Assembly (NCBI GenBank): GCA_964352625.1
Contig: CAYGSD010000002.1
Span: forward strand, 248,001 to 312,000
DNA: 64,000 bases
Reading direction: 5' to 3'
Origin: JAAEPI01 sp964352625
Lineage (GTDB): Bacteria > Bacteroidota > Bacteroidia > Cytophagales > Cyclobacteriaceae
Under the pieces are notes generated by a model. That model ran no database searches. It was not told where the DNA came from and worked only from the letters and a program-made list of their open reading frames with translations. Position numbers and translations under genes: made by a program. Positions 34,168 to 43,663 of this stretch are shown here, piece by piece. Within the stretch, counting starts at the first letter, position 1. Every line of letters begins with the position of its first letter.

Positions 34168-35280
34168 ATGAAATCATACGACGTATTGGTTTTGGGGGTC
34201 GGCTCTATGGGAGCTTCGGCTTGCTATCATCTGGCAAATAGAGGGCAGAAGATTCTTGGATTGGAGCAGTTCGGGATTGTACACGAGGAAGGCTCACACA
34301 CAGGGCAGAGCCGTCTTATTCGCCAGGCCTATTTTGAACACTCATCTTACATCCCTTTGTTGGAGGGTGCTTATCTGGGTTGGTCGCAATTGGAAAGGCA
34401 GGCGAATATTCAACTTTACTGGCCTACGGGCATTGCCTATTTTGGTGAGCCTCAAGATGCGATCATTAGGGGCGTGAAAGAAGCGGCGAATCGGTTTAGT
34501 ATCCCACTTGAGTCTAGAGAGTTTTCTCAGTTCAAAATGCCTGAAAACTTCGAGTGCGTGTTCGAGCCACAGGCGGGGTTTCTCAGCCCGGAACGAGCCA
34601 TTTCTTCACTTGTGGGTTTGGCTCGTCAAAAGGGAGCCGAGATTTTGGAACATCACCAAGTGCTAGACTGGAGGTACCACAAGGGTGAAATCATTGTAAG
34701 AACGAGCGAAAATGATTTTAAGGCCAAAAGGCTCATCATCACCGCAGGGGCGTTCGTGTCTGAAGTTTTGAAGTTGACCGTGCCCATGAGAGTGACGCGC
34801 CAGTATCTGGCTTGGGCGCCAACTAAGCATCATCAACTAGGTGATTTTCCATGCTGGATGATATCTGAAAAAGAACATCCAGGCTGTTTGTATGGATTTC
34901 CGGCAGGCGCGGGATTGGCAGGGCCGGAAGGAATGAAACTGGGCTATCACCGACCAGGAGATGAATTGCGCCCTGACCTGCCAGATGGATCAGCCAAGGA
35001 AGCTGACCTTCTAAACGGAATTCTTAAAAAATACTTTGTGGAAAATTTGAGCGTAGGAGAATTCAAAACCTGCAAATACACCTATTCCCCTGACGACAAT
35101 TTCATAGTGGATACTTTGTCGGAATTTGGCAACAAGGTCATTGTCGCCACAGGTTTCAGTGGTCATGGATTCAAATTCGTGCCGGTTATCGGGGAGATTT
35201 TAGCAGATTTGGCTATCAATAAAAATACGAAGTACGATATTGACTTTTTGTCCCTGAAACGATTCAATACCACCCAATGA
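34168..35280 (+). CDS. solA: FAD-dependent amine oxidase (sarcosine / N-methyltryptophan oxidase family)
   Basis: The 370-residue enzyme is of the DAO family. It has the dinucleotide motif VLVLGVGSMGASACYHLANR with the acidic end LGLEQF, and HTGQSRLIRQAYFEHS. The C-terminal FKTCKYTYSPDDNFIVD contains the cysteine to which FAD is covalently bound in monomeric sarcosine oxidase and SolA, and the end carries VIVATGFSGHGFKFVP. Family reaction is oxidative demethylation of N-methyl amino acids with release of H2O2; the real substrate is uncertain. Its stop overlaps the next gene by four bases. Its first 506 homologous bases are repeated at 28609. Confidence 0.85.
   Translation: MKSYDVLVLGVGSMGASACYHLANRGQKILGLEQFGIVHEEGSHTGQSRLIRQAYFEHSSYIPLLEGAYLGWSQLERQANIQLYWPTGIAYFGEPQDAIIRGVKEAANRFSIPLESREFSQFKMPENFECVFEPQAGFLSPERAISSLVGLARQKGAEILEHHQVLDWRYHKGEIIVRTSENDFKAKRLIITAGAFVSEVLKLTVPMRVTRQYLAWAPTKHHQLGDFPCWMISEKEHPGCLYGFPAGAGLAGPEGMKLGYHRPGDELRPDLPDGSAKEADLLNGILKKYFVENLSVGEFKTCKYTYSPDDNFIVDTLSEFGNKVIVATGFSGHGFKFVPVIGEILADLAINKNTKYDIDFLSLKRFNTTQ
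34189..34694 (+). repeat. 506-bp direct repeat, right copy
   Basis: This is the right-hand partner of 28609-29114, lying inside the intact oxidase gene. Upstream of it the sequence is unrelated to that before the left copy; downstream the intact gene continues. Confidence 0.95.
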
Positions 35281-36251
35281 AAGGCCTCATCATCACCGAT
35301 CAATCAGAACCCATCCAGCTTACAGATTTACCAAAAATGGAAAACGGGGAGTGTTTGGTCAGGATTCGAGCGGCGGCACTAAACAGACGAGATCAGTGGA
35401 TTCGTGAGGGGAAATATCCAGGGATCAAATTCGGAACAATACTCGGCTCTGACGGATGCGGTAGTGTGGAGGTGGGTCCGCTGAAGGGTAAAACTGTGAT
35501 TATAAATCCCAATGTGAATTGGGGAGATAACCCTGAGGTACAATCGTCGACGTACTCCGTTCTCGGCATGCCCACCAATGGAACCTTGGCGGAGTACATC
35601 GAAGTGCCGGCAGATCGACTGCATGAAAAACCAGAACATTTGTCTGATGAAGAGGCGGCTGCCTTGCCTCTAGCTGGGCTTACCGCTTTTCGGGCTACAA
35701 TTTCTAAAGGTCTTGCAGCCAAGAATAAGCGGGTTTTGGTCACTGGCGCAGGGGGTGGAGTTGCGCAGTTTGCCATTGCGTTTGCTTTGGCTGAAGGGAG
35801 CGAGGTTTATGTGACAAGCGGCAGTGCTGACAAAATCGAGCGGGCGAAAAAACAAGGAGCACTTGATGGTTTCAATTATCGGGACAATGACTGGGTGAAA
35901 GACGCCAAGGAGGTAGGTGGTTTCGATGCGATAATCGATAGTGCCGGAGGAGATCAACTTAACAATTACCTCAAAATCATAAAGCCTGCTGGTCGGATAG
36001 TGATGTACGGCAGTACTGCCGGATACCCTGAAAAGTTGGATGTTTTTAGGCTATTCTGGTCTCAGGCGCAAATAATGGGGTCCACGATGGGTAGTGATCA
36101 GGAATTTGTGCAGATGATCGAATTCGTAAATGAGCACAAAATCAAACCTGTGATTGACAAGGTATTTGAATTTGAGGACTATTTATCTGCCTTTGATCGA
36201 TTCAACGACACGGAGGCTTTTGGGAAGATTGTTTTGAGAATGAATGAATAG
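35277..36251 (+). CDS. Zinc-independent MDR / quinone oxidoreductase-like protein
   Basis: The 324-residue member of the medium-chain dehydrogenase/reductase superfamily has a GroES-like N-terminal domain (CLVRIRAAALNRRDQWIREG, GTILGSDGCGSVEV) and a Rossmann domain with VLVTGAGGGVAQFAIAFA, followed by GGFDAIIDSAGGD and GRIVMYGSTAGYPE. The structural-zinc cysteine cluster of alcohol dehydrogenases is absent, so it belongs near the quinone oxidoreductase group. It overlaps the oxidase gene by four bases and likely forms an operon with it. Substrate is unknown. Confidence 0.85.
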   Translation: MKGLIITDQSEPIQLTDLPKMENGECLVRIRAAALNRRDQWIREGKYPGIKFGTILGSDGCGSVEVGPLKGKTVIINPNVNWGDNPEVQSSTYSVLGMPTNGTLAEYIEVPADRLHEKPEHLSDEEAAALPLAGLTAFRATISKGLAAKNKRVLVTGAGGGVAQFAIAFALAEGSEVYVTSGSADKIERAKKQGALDGFNYRDNDWVKDAKEVGGFDAIIDSAGGDQLNNYLKIIKPAGRIVMYGSTAGYPEKLDVFRLFWSQAQIMGSTMGSDQEFVQMIEFVNEHKIKPVIDKVFEFEDYLSAFDRFNDTEAFGKIVLRMNE

Positions 36252-36270
36252 AAACTAGTTCATTCATTCT
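36237..36270. terminator. Weak hairpin between convergent genes
   Basis: AGAATGAATGA pairs perfectly with TCATTCATTCT across a 12-base loop spanning both stop codons of the converging MDR and membrane protein genes. It is AT-rich and followed only by TCTTTTTCTTC, so terminator strength is doubtful. Confidence 0.4.
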
Positions 36271-36722
36271 TCTTTTTCTTCAGGGGTAAGACCTAAAAGA
36301 CCTTCTAGTTTGAAGGCCGATGGAGTTTGAAAAAGCATCAGAATAATAATGACTATTGGTGCTGAAATCATAATCAAATCAGCTGATTTCAATGCCATTA
36401 CGGTTGTTACTAAACCAGCCCCTTCGAGCAACGCCATTTTCATTATATGAGCCGTGTTGAAACCGGCAATTTTCAATTGTAGACTAGCGCTTGGAGAAAT
36501 TTTCTTCACCGAATCCTTAAAAACAAATGTTGATAGGAGGAAAGCAGCGATTACTATTAAAGCAGGGATGTATTGAATAAAAGGAAAATCTAACGACCCA
36601 CCTCCAATACTCCCACTGATGATTAAGTAGCTTGTAATCAGGACGAACAAAGTCAATCCACTTATTAAAGCGAAGTGAATAATCTTGATCGTCGAAAGAG
36701 CTTTTTTCGCTGAATAGTCCAT
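36264..36722 (-). CDS. Four-helix membrane protein downstream of sdhB, unknown
   Basis: The 152-residue protein has about four transmembrane helices (IIHFALISGLTLFVLITSYL, YIPALIVIAAFLLSTFVF, MKMALLEGAGLVTTVMALKS, LIMISAPIVIIILMLFQTP) and an acidic tail. Its start shares one base with the sdhB stop, so it is expressed with the succinate dehydrogenase operon. It does not look like a missing SdhD: this complex has the single five-helix cytochrome b type. I recognise no family, and a role in the complex is only suggested by position. Confidence 0.65.
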   Translation of the reverse strand: MDYSAKKALSTIKIIHFALISGLTLFVLITSYLIISGSIGGGSLDFPFIQYIPALIVIAAFLLSTFVFKDSVKKISPSASLQLKIAGFNTAHIMKMALLEGAGLVTTVMALKSADLIMISAPIVIIILMLFQTPSAFKLEGLLGLTPEEKEE

Positions 36723-37480
36723 TACTTCCAGCTAGCTTTCAAATACTCTCGGTTCAGTCTCGCGATGTTCTCAATAGAAATTCCCTTTGGACATTCGACC
36801 TCACAAGCGCCAGTGTTGGTGCAGTTGCCAAAGCCTTCTTCGTCCATTTGGGCCACCATGTTTTGGGCTCTTTCTTTTGCTTCAACTTGCCCCTGGGGCA
36901 GAAGTGCAAACTGCGAAACCTTGGCAGAAACAAATAGCATTGCGGAGGCATTCTTACATGTTGCCACGCAAGCGCCGCAACCAATGCATGTAGCCGCATC
37001 CATGGCTGCATCTGCGTCGTGCTTATCAATAGGAATGGCGTTGGCATCTTGAGTATTTCCAGAAGTATTCACGCTTATAAAGCCGCCTGCCGCCATGACT
37101 CTATCGAACGCACTTCTATCTACCACAAGATCTTTAATGACAGGAAATGCTTTTGCTCTCCATGGTTCGATGTATATCGTTTCGCCATCCTTGAACTCTC
37201 TCATGTGAAGTTGGCAAGTGGTGATTTCCTCGCCAGGGCCATGTGCCTCGCCATTGATGAACATTGAGCAGCTTCCGCAAATTCCTTCACGGCAGTCATG
37301 GTCAAACGCCACTGGGTCAGTGTCATTGTTGATCAACTGTTCGTTTAAGATATCCATCATCTCAAGGAAGGAACTATCAGGGGAAATGTCCTTCACCTCA
37401 TAGGTTTCCATTTTTCCTTTCTCCTTGTCGCTTTGCTGTCTCCAGACTTTTAGTGTCAAATTCAATCCTTCTGCTGACAT
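36722..37480 (-). CDS. sdhB: Succinate dehydrogenase / fumarate reductase iron-sulfur subunit
   Basis: The 252-residue subunit carries the [2Fe-2S] cluster region DCREGICGSCSMFINGEAHG with ITTCQLH, and two C-terminal cysteine groups (CIGCGACVATCK and CTNTGACEVECPKG) for the [4Fe-4S] and [3Fe-4S] centres. It transfers electrons between the flavoprotein and the membrane quinone. It lies six bases downstream of sdhA in an sdhC-A-B operon, the layout usual for Bacteroidota with a single-gene membrane anchor. Confidence 0.96.
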   Translation of the reverse strand: MSAEGLNLTLKVWRQQSDKEKGKMETYEVKDISPDSSFLEMMDILNEQLINNDTDPVAFDHDCREGICGSCSMFINGEAHGPGEEITTCQLHMREFKDGETIYIEPWRAKAFPVIKDLVVDRSAFDRVMAAGGFISVNTSGNTQDANAIPIDKHDADAAMDAATCIGCGACVATCKNASAMLFVSAKVSQFALLPQGQVEAKERAQNMVAQMDEEGFGNCTNTGACEVECPKGISIENIARLNREYLKASWK

Positions 37481-37486
37481 AATTTC

Positions 37487-39496
37487 TTATTTATAAGATC
37501 TGGTTTTCAATTCAATATTTTCATACTTCAGCTCCTCCTTGTGCAAGACTGCATCAGAGGGTTCGCCTTTATATTCCCATGCTGCGACGAAGGTGAAGTT
37601 CTTGTCGTCACGTGCCGCTTCGCCATCTTCTGTTCTATGCTCTTCACGGAAATGACCACCACAACTTTCTTCACGAAGTAGGGCATCTCGAGCGAAAAGT
37701 TCACCCAACTCCAAGAAATCGGCCACACGCCCTGCTTTTTCTAGTTCGGGATTCATACCACCGGTTATTCCCGGCACATTTACTTCCTTCCAGAACTGAT
37801 CTCGAATTTCCTTGATCTCCTTAATGGCCTCTTCCAAACCTTGCTTGTTTCTGGCCATGCCCACTTTGTTCCACATCACTTTTCCGAGTCTTTTATGGAA
37901 ATAATCTACAGAGTGCTTGCCTTTGTTGCTCACAAAGAAATTCAGCCGCTCGGTCACGTCTTTCTCTGCTTGGTCAAACTCAGGAGAATCCGTAGGAATA
38001 GGCCCTGTTCGGATGTCATCCGCTAGGTAATCACCGATGGTGTAGGGAAGCACAAAGTATCCATCTGCCAGACCCTGCATTAGCGCTGAGGCGCCCAGTC
38101 GGTTCGCTCCATGATCAGAGAAGTTGGCTTCCCCTATGCAGTAGCACCCAGGAATGGTCGTCATCAGGTTATAGTCTACCCAAACACCTCCCATGGTGTA
38201 GTGAACGGCCGGGTAAATCTTCATTGGCGTTTTGTACGGATCGTCAGCGGTGATCTTCTCGTACATCTGGAAAAGGTTGCCGTACTTGGCCTCCACGACT
38301 TTTACTCCTAATTCCTTAATTCGGTCATCGGAGGCGTCATGTTCTCCATGCACATTGGCTTCCTCTCGACCATATCGCATGATGGCTGCCGAGAAATCAA
38401 GATACACGGCCTCACCAGTTTCGTTTGTCCCTACTCCAAAACCCTCATCGCATCTTTCTTTCGCGGCTCTGGATGCCACATCTCTAGGCACAAGGTTCCC
38501 GAAAGATGGATAACGTCTCTCTAAGTAGTAATCTCTATTTTCTTCGGCAATGTCCGTTGGTTTCATTTTACCTGCCCGTATGGCTTCAGCGTCTTCCTTT
38601 TTGGCCGGCACCCAAATACGTCCATCATTTCTCAATGACTCTGACATCAGCGTTAATTTGGATTGCTGATCGCCATGCTGAGGGATACAAGTTGGGTGGA
38701 TTTGTGTGTAACAAGGGTTAGCGAAGAAGGCTCCCTTCTTGTGAATTTTCCAGCCTGCTGACACATTCGATCCCATAGCGTTGGTAGATAAGAAAAAGAC
38801 GTTTCCGTATCCACCAGAGGCAATGACCACTGCATGGGCAGAGTGTCTTTCGATTTCTCCTGTCACCAAATTTCTGGCGATGATTCCTCGCGCCTTGCCA
38901 CCTACCATCACCACATCCATCATTTCATGACGGTTGTACATTTTGATTTTGCCTTTACCAATCTGACGCGACATGGCCGAATAGCAGCCTAACAGCAATT
39001 GCTGCCCTGTTTGTCCTTTGGCATAAAAAGTTCTTGAAACCTGTACCCCACCGAAAGATCTGTTGTCCAGTAGCCCACCGTAATCTCTTGCGAATGGAAC
39101 CCCCTGAGCAACACACTGGTCAATGATGTTAGTTGAAACTTCTGCCAGACGATACACATTGGCCTCTCGTGAGCGATAATCACCCCCCTTCACCGTGTCG
39201 TAGAAAAGTCGATAGGTGGAGTCCCCATCTCCTTGATAATTTTTTGCTGCATTGATACCCCCTTGAGCGGCAATTGAGTGCGCTCGTCTTGGAGAATCTT
39301 GATAACAGAATGCCTTTACGTTATAGCCTAGCTCAGCCAGAGTAGCAGAAGCCGAACCACCAGCAAGACCGGTTCCAACGACTATGATATCGATCTGTCT
39401 CTTATTAGCAGGATTGACAAGCTTAATGTTGTTTTTGTGATTGGTCCATTTATCCTTGATTGGACCCTCAGGTACTTTTGAATCTAGTGTGCTCAT
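37487..39496 (-). CDS. sdhA: Succinate dehydrogenase / fumarate reductase flavoprotein subunit
   Basis: The 669-residue catalytic subunit interconverts succinate and fumarate. Visible are the FAD motif VVGTGLAGGSASATLAELG, the flavin-attachment stretch RRAHSIAAQGGINAAKNYQG, the GGVQVSRTFYAKGQTGQQ stretch, the active-site arginine region YPSFGNLVPRDVASRAAKE and the HYTMGGVWVD histidine motif. Length matches the large B-type enzymes of Bacteroidota. It is separated by three bases from sdhC and six from sdhB. Confidence 0.97.
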   Translation of the reverse strand: MSTLDSKVPEGPIKDKWTNHKNNIKLVNPANKRQIDIIVVGTGLAGGSASATLAELGYNVKAFCYQDSPRRAHSIAAQGGINAAKNYQGDGDSTYRLFYDTVKGGDYRSREANVYRLAEVSTNIIDQCVAQGVPFARDYGGLLDNRSFGGVQVSRTFYAKGQTGQQLLLGCYSAMSRQIGKGKIKMYNRHEMMDVVMVGGKARGIIARNLVTGEIERHSAHAVVIASGGYGNVFFLSTNAMGSNVSAGWKIHKKGAFFANPCYTQIHPTCIPQHGDQQSKLTLMSESLRNDGRIWVPAKKEDAEAIRAGKMKPTDIAEENRDYYLERRYPSFGNLVPRDVASRAAKERCDEGFGVGTNETGEAVYLDFSAAIMRYGREEANVHGEHDASDDRIKELGVKVVEAKYGNLFQMYEKITADDPYKTPMKIYPAVHYTMGGVWVDYNLMTTIPGCYCIGEANFSDHGANRLGASALMQGLADGYFVLPYTIGDYLADDIRTGPIPTDSPEFDQAEKDVTERLNFFVSNKGKHSVDYFHKRLGKVMWNKVGMARNKQGLEEAIKEIKEIRDQFWKEVNVPGITGGMNPELEKAGRVADFLELGELFARDALLREESCGGHFREEHRTEDGEAARDDKNFTFVAAWEYKGEPSDAVLHKEELKYENIELKTRSYK

Positions 39497-39499
39497 ACC

Positions 39500-40177
39500 T
39501 TAATGTGCGTTGAATAAATGGTGAAAAACAGCGATAAATATGAATCCTAATGGAATCAAAATCGCGTACAGAGTTCCCAGCTTTTTAATAGTGGGAGTAT
39601 ATTTTTTGTGATTCGCCCCTACAGATTGGAAGGCTGATTGAAAGCCGTGAAGCAGGTGAAGGGCTAGAAAAACAAATGAGAGAACATATATACCCACACG
39701 AATCGGGTTTTGGAACATATGAACTACCTCGTCATAATATCGATTGGGGTCGCTTGGATTCATCTCTATGTACTTGTAGTTCATCTCAGGAATCCAAAAA
39801 TCATAGAAATGGAATCCCAAAAAGAACAAGATGAATAGTCCGCTATAAATCATGTTGCGAGACATCCAACTGGAGTTAGCCGAACCCCTGTTCATGGCAT
39901 ATTTCACTTCTCTGGCATTCCTGTTTTTTATCTCAAGCACAAATCCCATGATAAAGTGAAAAAGCACCCCGAAAATTAGAATCGGTTGCATCACAAATTG
40001 AATAAGTGGATTAGTCCCCATAAAATGTGAAAGCTCATTGAAGACCGTCTCGCTAAACACCGAGGTGAAGTTGATAAGAAAGTGCTGAAGCAGAAAAACA
40101 ATGAGAAACAATGCGGAAAGCGCCATGGCGAACTTTCGCCCAATGGAACTGCTGAAAAACTGTTTGGTCCAACCCAT
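39500..40177 (-). CDS. sdhC: Succinate dehydrogenase cytochrome b subunit (B-type, five helices)
   Basis: The 225-residue membrane anchor has about five helices (FAMALSALFLIVFLLQHFLI, IQFVMQPILIFGVLFHFIMG, MIYSGLFILFFLGFHFYDFW, GIYVLSFVFLALHLLHGFQS, LGTLYAILIPLGFIFIAVFH) with histidines in helices 1, 2, 3 and 4 placed as for the two haems b of this type. It anchors SdhAB and passes electrons to menaquinone. It is the first gene of the operon; about 180 bases of AT-rich sequence separate it from the divergent CHU_C protein gene. Confidence 0.93.
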   Translation of the reverse strand: MGWTKQFFSSSIGRKFAMALSALFLIVFLLQHFLINFTSVFSETVFNELSHFMGTNPLIQFVMQPILIFGVLFHFIMGFVLEIKNRNAREVKYAMNRGSANSSWMSRNMIYSGLFILFFLGFHFYDFWIPEMNYKYIEMNPSDPNRYYDEVVHMFQNPIRVGIYVLSFVFLALHLLHGFQSAFQSVGANHKKYTPTIKKLGTLYAILIPLGFIFIAVFHHLFNAH

Positions 40178-40359
40178 GTCGAGTTAACTGTTAGGTTTGA
40201 TGTTGAGTTCCAAAGGTAGTTTCGGAACCTGATGTTAACAATCTACTCAATTATTTTGTTTCGTTCTAAATAGTTGATTTGTTAAGGTTTCCACTTATTC
40301 GTTTGTTTACACATCAAGCTACTTTTTTAACCATTAATATTGTGTCAAAGACATTCAAT

Positions 40360-43215
40360 ATGAGGCGTATCAGCAAAGTCTTTCTATTTATTGTTTTTCT
40401 ATCTGCCGGTTTCCAAAGTTTGGCCACTCATATCCGGGCCCTGGAGATTACCGCCCGACGAATTAGTCCATCCACTTTGACGTTTGAGTTTACGATTACA
40501 GGCTATCGGGATGTGCAGGGAGTGGACTTTGCGCCAGGAGAGTTCCGTTTTGGCGATGGTTCGGCACCAGCTAGTGAAATCCCTTGGGCATTCGTGGAAA
40601 ACGTGGGAAATGATACTGAAAAATGGCAGTTTACTCTGACCCACACCTACGCAGGGCCGGGTGCTTATAAAGTGAGTTACAAAGAGCCTTTCAGGAACGG
40701 GGGAATTGTAAACATGAGTAATTCCATAGGTACGGAGTATTTCACAGAAACACTCATATTAATAGACCCACTGGTTGGAATAAACAGTACACCTATTCTC
40801 ACCGTTCCGCCAATAGATTTGGGGGCATCAGGTTTAATTTTCATACACAATCCGGGCGCTTTTGATGAGGATGGAGATAGCCTCTCGTATCGACTTTCGA
40901 TCCCTCTCCAAGACAATGGGGTGAATGTGGCAGGGTACAAAAGTCCCGTGGATCCATCCTTTTATCCGGATGGTTTTGCCAATGCTAACCAGAATCAGGA
41001 CGGCCCACCCACGCTCACTCTAGACCCTGGAGTAGGAGATTTGATATGGGATGCACCGGGAATGGCGGGTGAGTACAATGTGTCCTTCATAGTGGAAGAA
41101 TGGAGGGAAATAAATGGTCAATATTTCCGACTGGGGTATGTCACAAGGGACATGCAGATAATTATTGAAGACACTGATAATCAAGCACCTGAATTGACCC
41201 CTCCTGATGACCTGTGTGTTGCAGCGGGCACGTTCATCGATGATTCCGTTTATGAACCGGATATTATCGGAACAGACCCTGACAACCATCCTGTTACCCT
41301 AAGTGCATTTGGTGGGCCATTCGAAATTCCTGGCTCTGCATATTTTACCCCCGATCCTCCGGTAGCACAAGGGCCTCCTGGCATACTTGAATTTTTCTGG
41401 GATACAGACTGCTCACATATAAGAGAGAGACCTTACGAAGTAAGATTTAAAGTCGAGGACAATCCTCCATTTGAGAATGGTTCTCCTACAGCCCCTAAAC
41501 TTGTAGATTTTGAAACCTGGAATATTACGGTCGTTGGACCGGCACCAACGGGATTGTTGGCTACCCCTCTTCCAGGGCGCAGAATTCAGCTTGACTGGGA
41601 TAGTTATTCTTGCCCAAACACCGGAGCAGTAATGCAAATTTGGAGGCGTGTAGGAGAGTTTGATTTCACCCCAGAAGATTGTGAGATAGGCATCCCTTCT
41701 GGGTACGAATTGGTTACTACTTTGCCAGTAGACTCAGATGTTTACATTGACAACAATGATGGACTTGGGTTAGCAGCCGGAGCAAACTATTGCTACAGAC
41801 TTGTCGCCACTTTCCCCGATCCACTCGGAGGAACGAGCTACGCTTCCAATGAATCGTGCAGCGAGATTGTTTCCAATGCCGCATTGATCACCAAAACGGA
41901 CATAGTTTCTACAAGTACTACAACCGGCGAAACAAGAGTTGAATGGATTGATCCCCCGGACATAGATGGGGTTGCCTTCCCCGGGCCATACACCTACGAG
42001 CTCTTGAGAGCTACGGGAAGCACGCGAAACAAAACCTCATTTGAAAGTATTGCAACTGATTTGACAGATCAGTTCTATGATGATTCAGGATTGAACACAG
42101 ACGCGAGTGCATACTCTTATATGGTGGTTTTGATTGACAATACCCTAACCGTGGTGGATACTTCCTTTGCTGCCTCTACCGTACGCTTGGATTTGCAATC
42201 TCAGGTGGGAGCAATCAATGTAAAATGGAATGCCTTGGTGCCATGGTCTATTCAGGATCAGGATTTCCCCATTCATGAAATTTATCGAGACCAGGTCGAC
42301 ACTGGAAATCCAAATGATTTGGTGTTAATAGCCACCGTAAATGCTGCACAGGATGGACTGACCTTTCTGGATGATGGGAGCCACAATGGCGTGCCACTTG
42401 TTGAAGAAATTGAATACTGCTACTACGTGCGGACTCAGGGCTCTTATGATAATGACGATCCAACGATTCCAGAGCCACTCATAAACAACTCCCAAATACA
42501 GTGCGCCCAACCCAACGATGAAGAGGCGCCATGTCCTCCAATCAATGCATTCTTTGATCCGTCTGTCAGTTGTGAAAACCTAGTAGGTGCTGATCCAGAT
42601 TGTGATTTCGATGATTTTCTAAATCGGTTCTTTTGGGAGCAAGATTTGTCTGGCGAATGCGGCGATGATGTGGAGAGTTTCAACATTTACTTTTCGGAGA
42701 CAGGGGCCGAGGGTAGCTACCAACTCCTAGTAAATACAATAGATACTGAATACACCCATCTGGGACTGAATTCCTTCAATGGATGTTATAGAATCACGGC
42801 GGTGGATCGGTCTGGAAATGAAAGTGAGCCTTCCGAAACGATTTGTAATGAAAATTGTATCAAAGATCAGAATGGAAAACTGAGGTATCAGTTACCCAAT
42901 GTTTTCACCCCGAATGGAGATGGCGTTAATGATACCTTTAGAGCCTTAGGTGATAACAACTCCGACGCTTGCCCGAGATTTGTACTATCAGTAGACTTCC
43001 TTGTTATTGATCGAACGGGCAAGGAATTGTACTCTTACAGCACCGGACAGACCGAAGTTGAAGATGATTTGTACATCAACTGGGATGGAAGAAATAATGC
43101 GGGCAAGCGCCTAGCGGCGGGAACCTACTATTACTCCGTTGTTGTTAGGTTTGATACATTGAATCCGAAGGATGCCGTGCAAAACCTGAATGGATGGGTA
43201 CAAATTCTGAGATAA
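40360..43215 (+). CDS. Large secreted protein with gliding-associated C-terminal (CHU_C, T9SS) domain
   Basis: The protein has about 951 residues from ATG 40360, chosen because a signal peptide follows directly (MRRISKVFLFIVFLSAGF). The ectodomain contains PKD/Ig-like and fibronectin type III-like modules (TFEFTITGYRDVQGVDF, PDIDGVAFPGPYTYELLRA) with Cys pairs. The C-terminal 90 residues are the CHU_C domain (PNVFTPNGDGVNDTFRALGD, VIDRTGKELYSYSTG, NWDGRNNAGKRLAAGTYYYS), the type B sorting signal for the type IX secretion system. It is probably secreted or cell-surface bound. Its function, adhesion or otherwise, is unknown. Confidence 0.9.
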   Translation: MRRISKVFLFIVFLSAGFQSLATHIRALEITARRISPSTLTFEFTITGYRDVQGVDFAPGEFRFGDGSAPASEIPWAFVENVGNDTEKWQFTLTHTYAGPGAYKVSYKEPFRNGGIVNMSNSIGTEYFTETLILIDPLVGINSTPILTVPPIDLGASGLIFIHNPGAFDEDGDSLSYRLSIPLQDNGVNVAGYKSPVDPSFYPDGFANANQNQDGPPTLTLDPGVGDLIWDAPGMAGEYNVSFIVEEWREINGQYFRLGYVTRDMQIIIEDTDNQAPELTPPDDLCVAAGTFIDDSVYEPDIIGTDPDNHPVTLSAFGGPFEIPGSAYFTPDPPVAQGPPGILEFFWDTDCSHIRERPYEVRFKVEDNPPFENGSPTAPKLVDFETWNITVVGPAPTGLLATPLPGRRIQLDWDSYSCPNTGAVMQIWRRVGEFDFTPEDCEIGIPSGYELVTTLPVDSDVYIDNNDGLGLAAGANYCYRLVATFPDPLGGTSYASNESCSEIVSNAALITKTDIVSTSTTTGETRVEWIDPPDIDGVAFPGPYTYELLRATGSTRNKTSFESIATDLTDQFYDDSGLNTDASAYSYMVVLIDNTLTVVDTSFAASTVRLDLQSQVGAINVKWNALVPWSIQDQDFPIHEIYRDQVDTGNPNDLVLIATVNAAQDGLTFLDDGSHNGVPLVEEIEYCYYVRTQGSYDNDDPTIPEPLINNSQIQCAQPNDEEAPCPPINAFFDPSVSCENLVGADPDCDFDDFLNRFFWEQDLSGECGDDVESFNIYFSETGAEGSYQLLVNTIDTEYTHLGLNSFNGCYRITAVDRSGNESEPSETICNENCIKDQNGKLRYQLPNVFTPNGDGVNDTFRALGDNNSDACPRFVLSVDFLVIDRTGKELYSYSTGQTEVEDDLYINWDGRNNAGKRLAAGTYYYSVVVRFDTLNPKDAVQNLNGWVQILR

Positions 43216-43610
43216 AGCGAATCATTTTCTTTGATGGAGTTTGCAACTTATGCAACTCATCCGTCAATTTTATCATCGATCGTGATCCTGAGGGTAAGTT
43301 CAAGTTTGCTTCCCTGCAATCGGATTTAGCACAGAACCTCTTACCAAATTTTGCAATTGATCCGTCTGAATTGGAAAGCTTTGTTTTTTATGAAAATGAT
43401 CGAGTCTACCGAAGAAGCAGAGCAGTTTTGGAAATAGTTCGAAGAATGCGAAGAGCTTGGCCGTTGCTGTATTTTTTCATAGTCATCCCGGGCTTTCTAC
43501 GAGACCCCATTTACAATTTCATCGCTCGCAATCGGTACAAATGGTTTGGCCGACAGGACGCTTGTCGCATGCCCACTCCCGAACTTGCTTCCCGCTTTAT
43601 GGACTCTTGA
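43194..43610 (+). CDS. DCC family thiol-disulfide oxidoreductase-like protein (DUF393)
   Basis: The 138-residue protein has the DCC signature FFDGVCNLCNSSVNFIIDRD (CxxC near residue 17) and the later KFKFASLQSDLAQ and FLRDPIYNFIARNRYKWFG typical of DUF393. Thiol-disulfide exchange is predicted from the CxxC but is not proven for the family. Its start lies 22 bases inside the end of the CHU_C protein gene, so the genes may be translationally coupled. Confidence 0.88.
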   Translation: MGTNSEIKRIIFFDGVCNLCNSSVNFIIDRDPEGKFKFASLQSDLAQNLLPNFAIDPSELESFVFYENDRVYRRSRAVLEIVRRMRRAWPLLYFFIVIPGFLRDPIYNFIARNRYKWFGRQDACRMPTPELASRFMDS

Positions 43611-43663
43611 TGTTCTTCGTTAATTTAGCCGCCAGCAACATAAACAACCACTAACACGACTTT

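Noticed and set aside
36264..36722. SdhD subunit
   Set aside because: The sdhC product already has the five-helix form that needs no SdhD, and this protein lacks convincing haem-ligand histidines.
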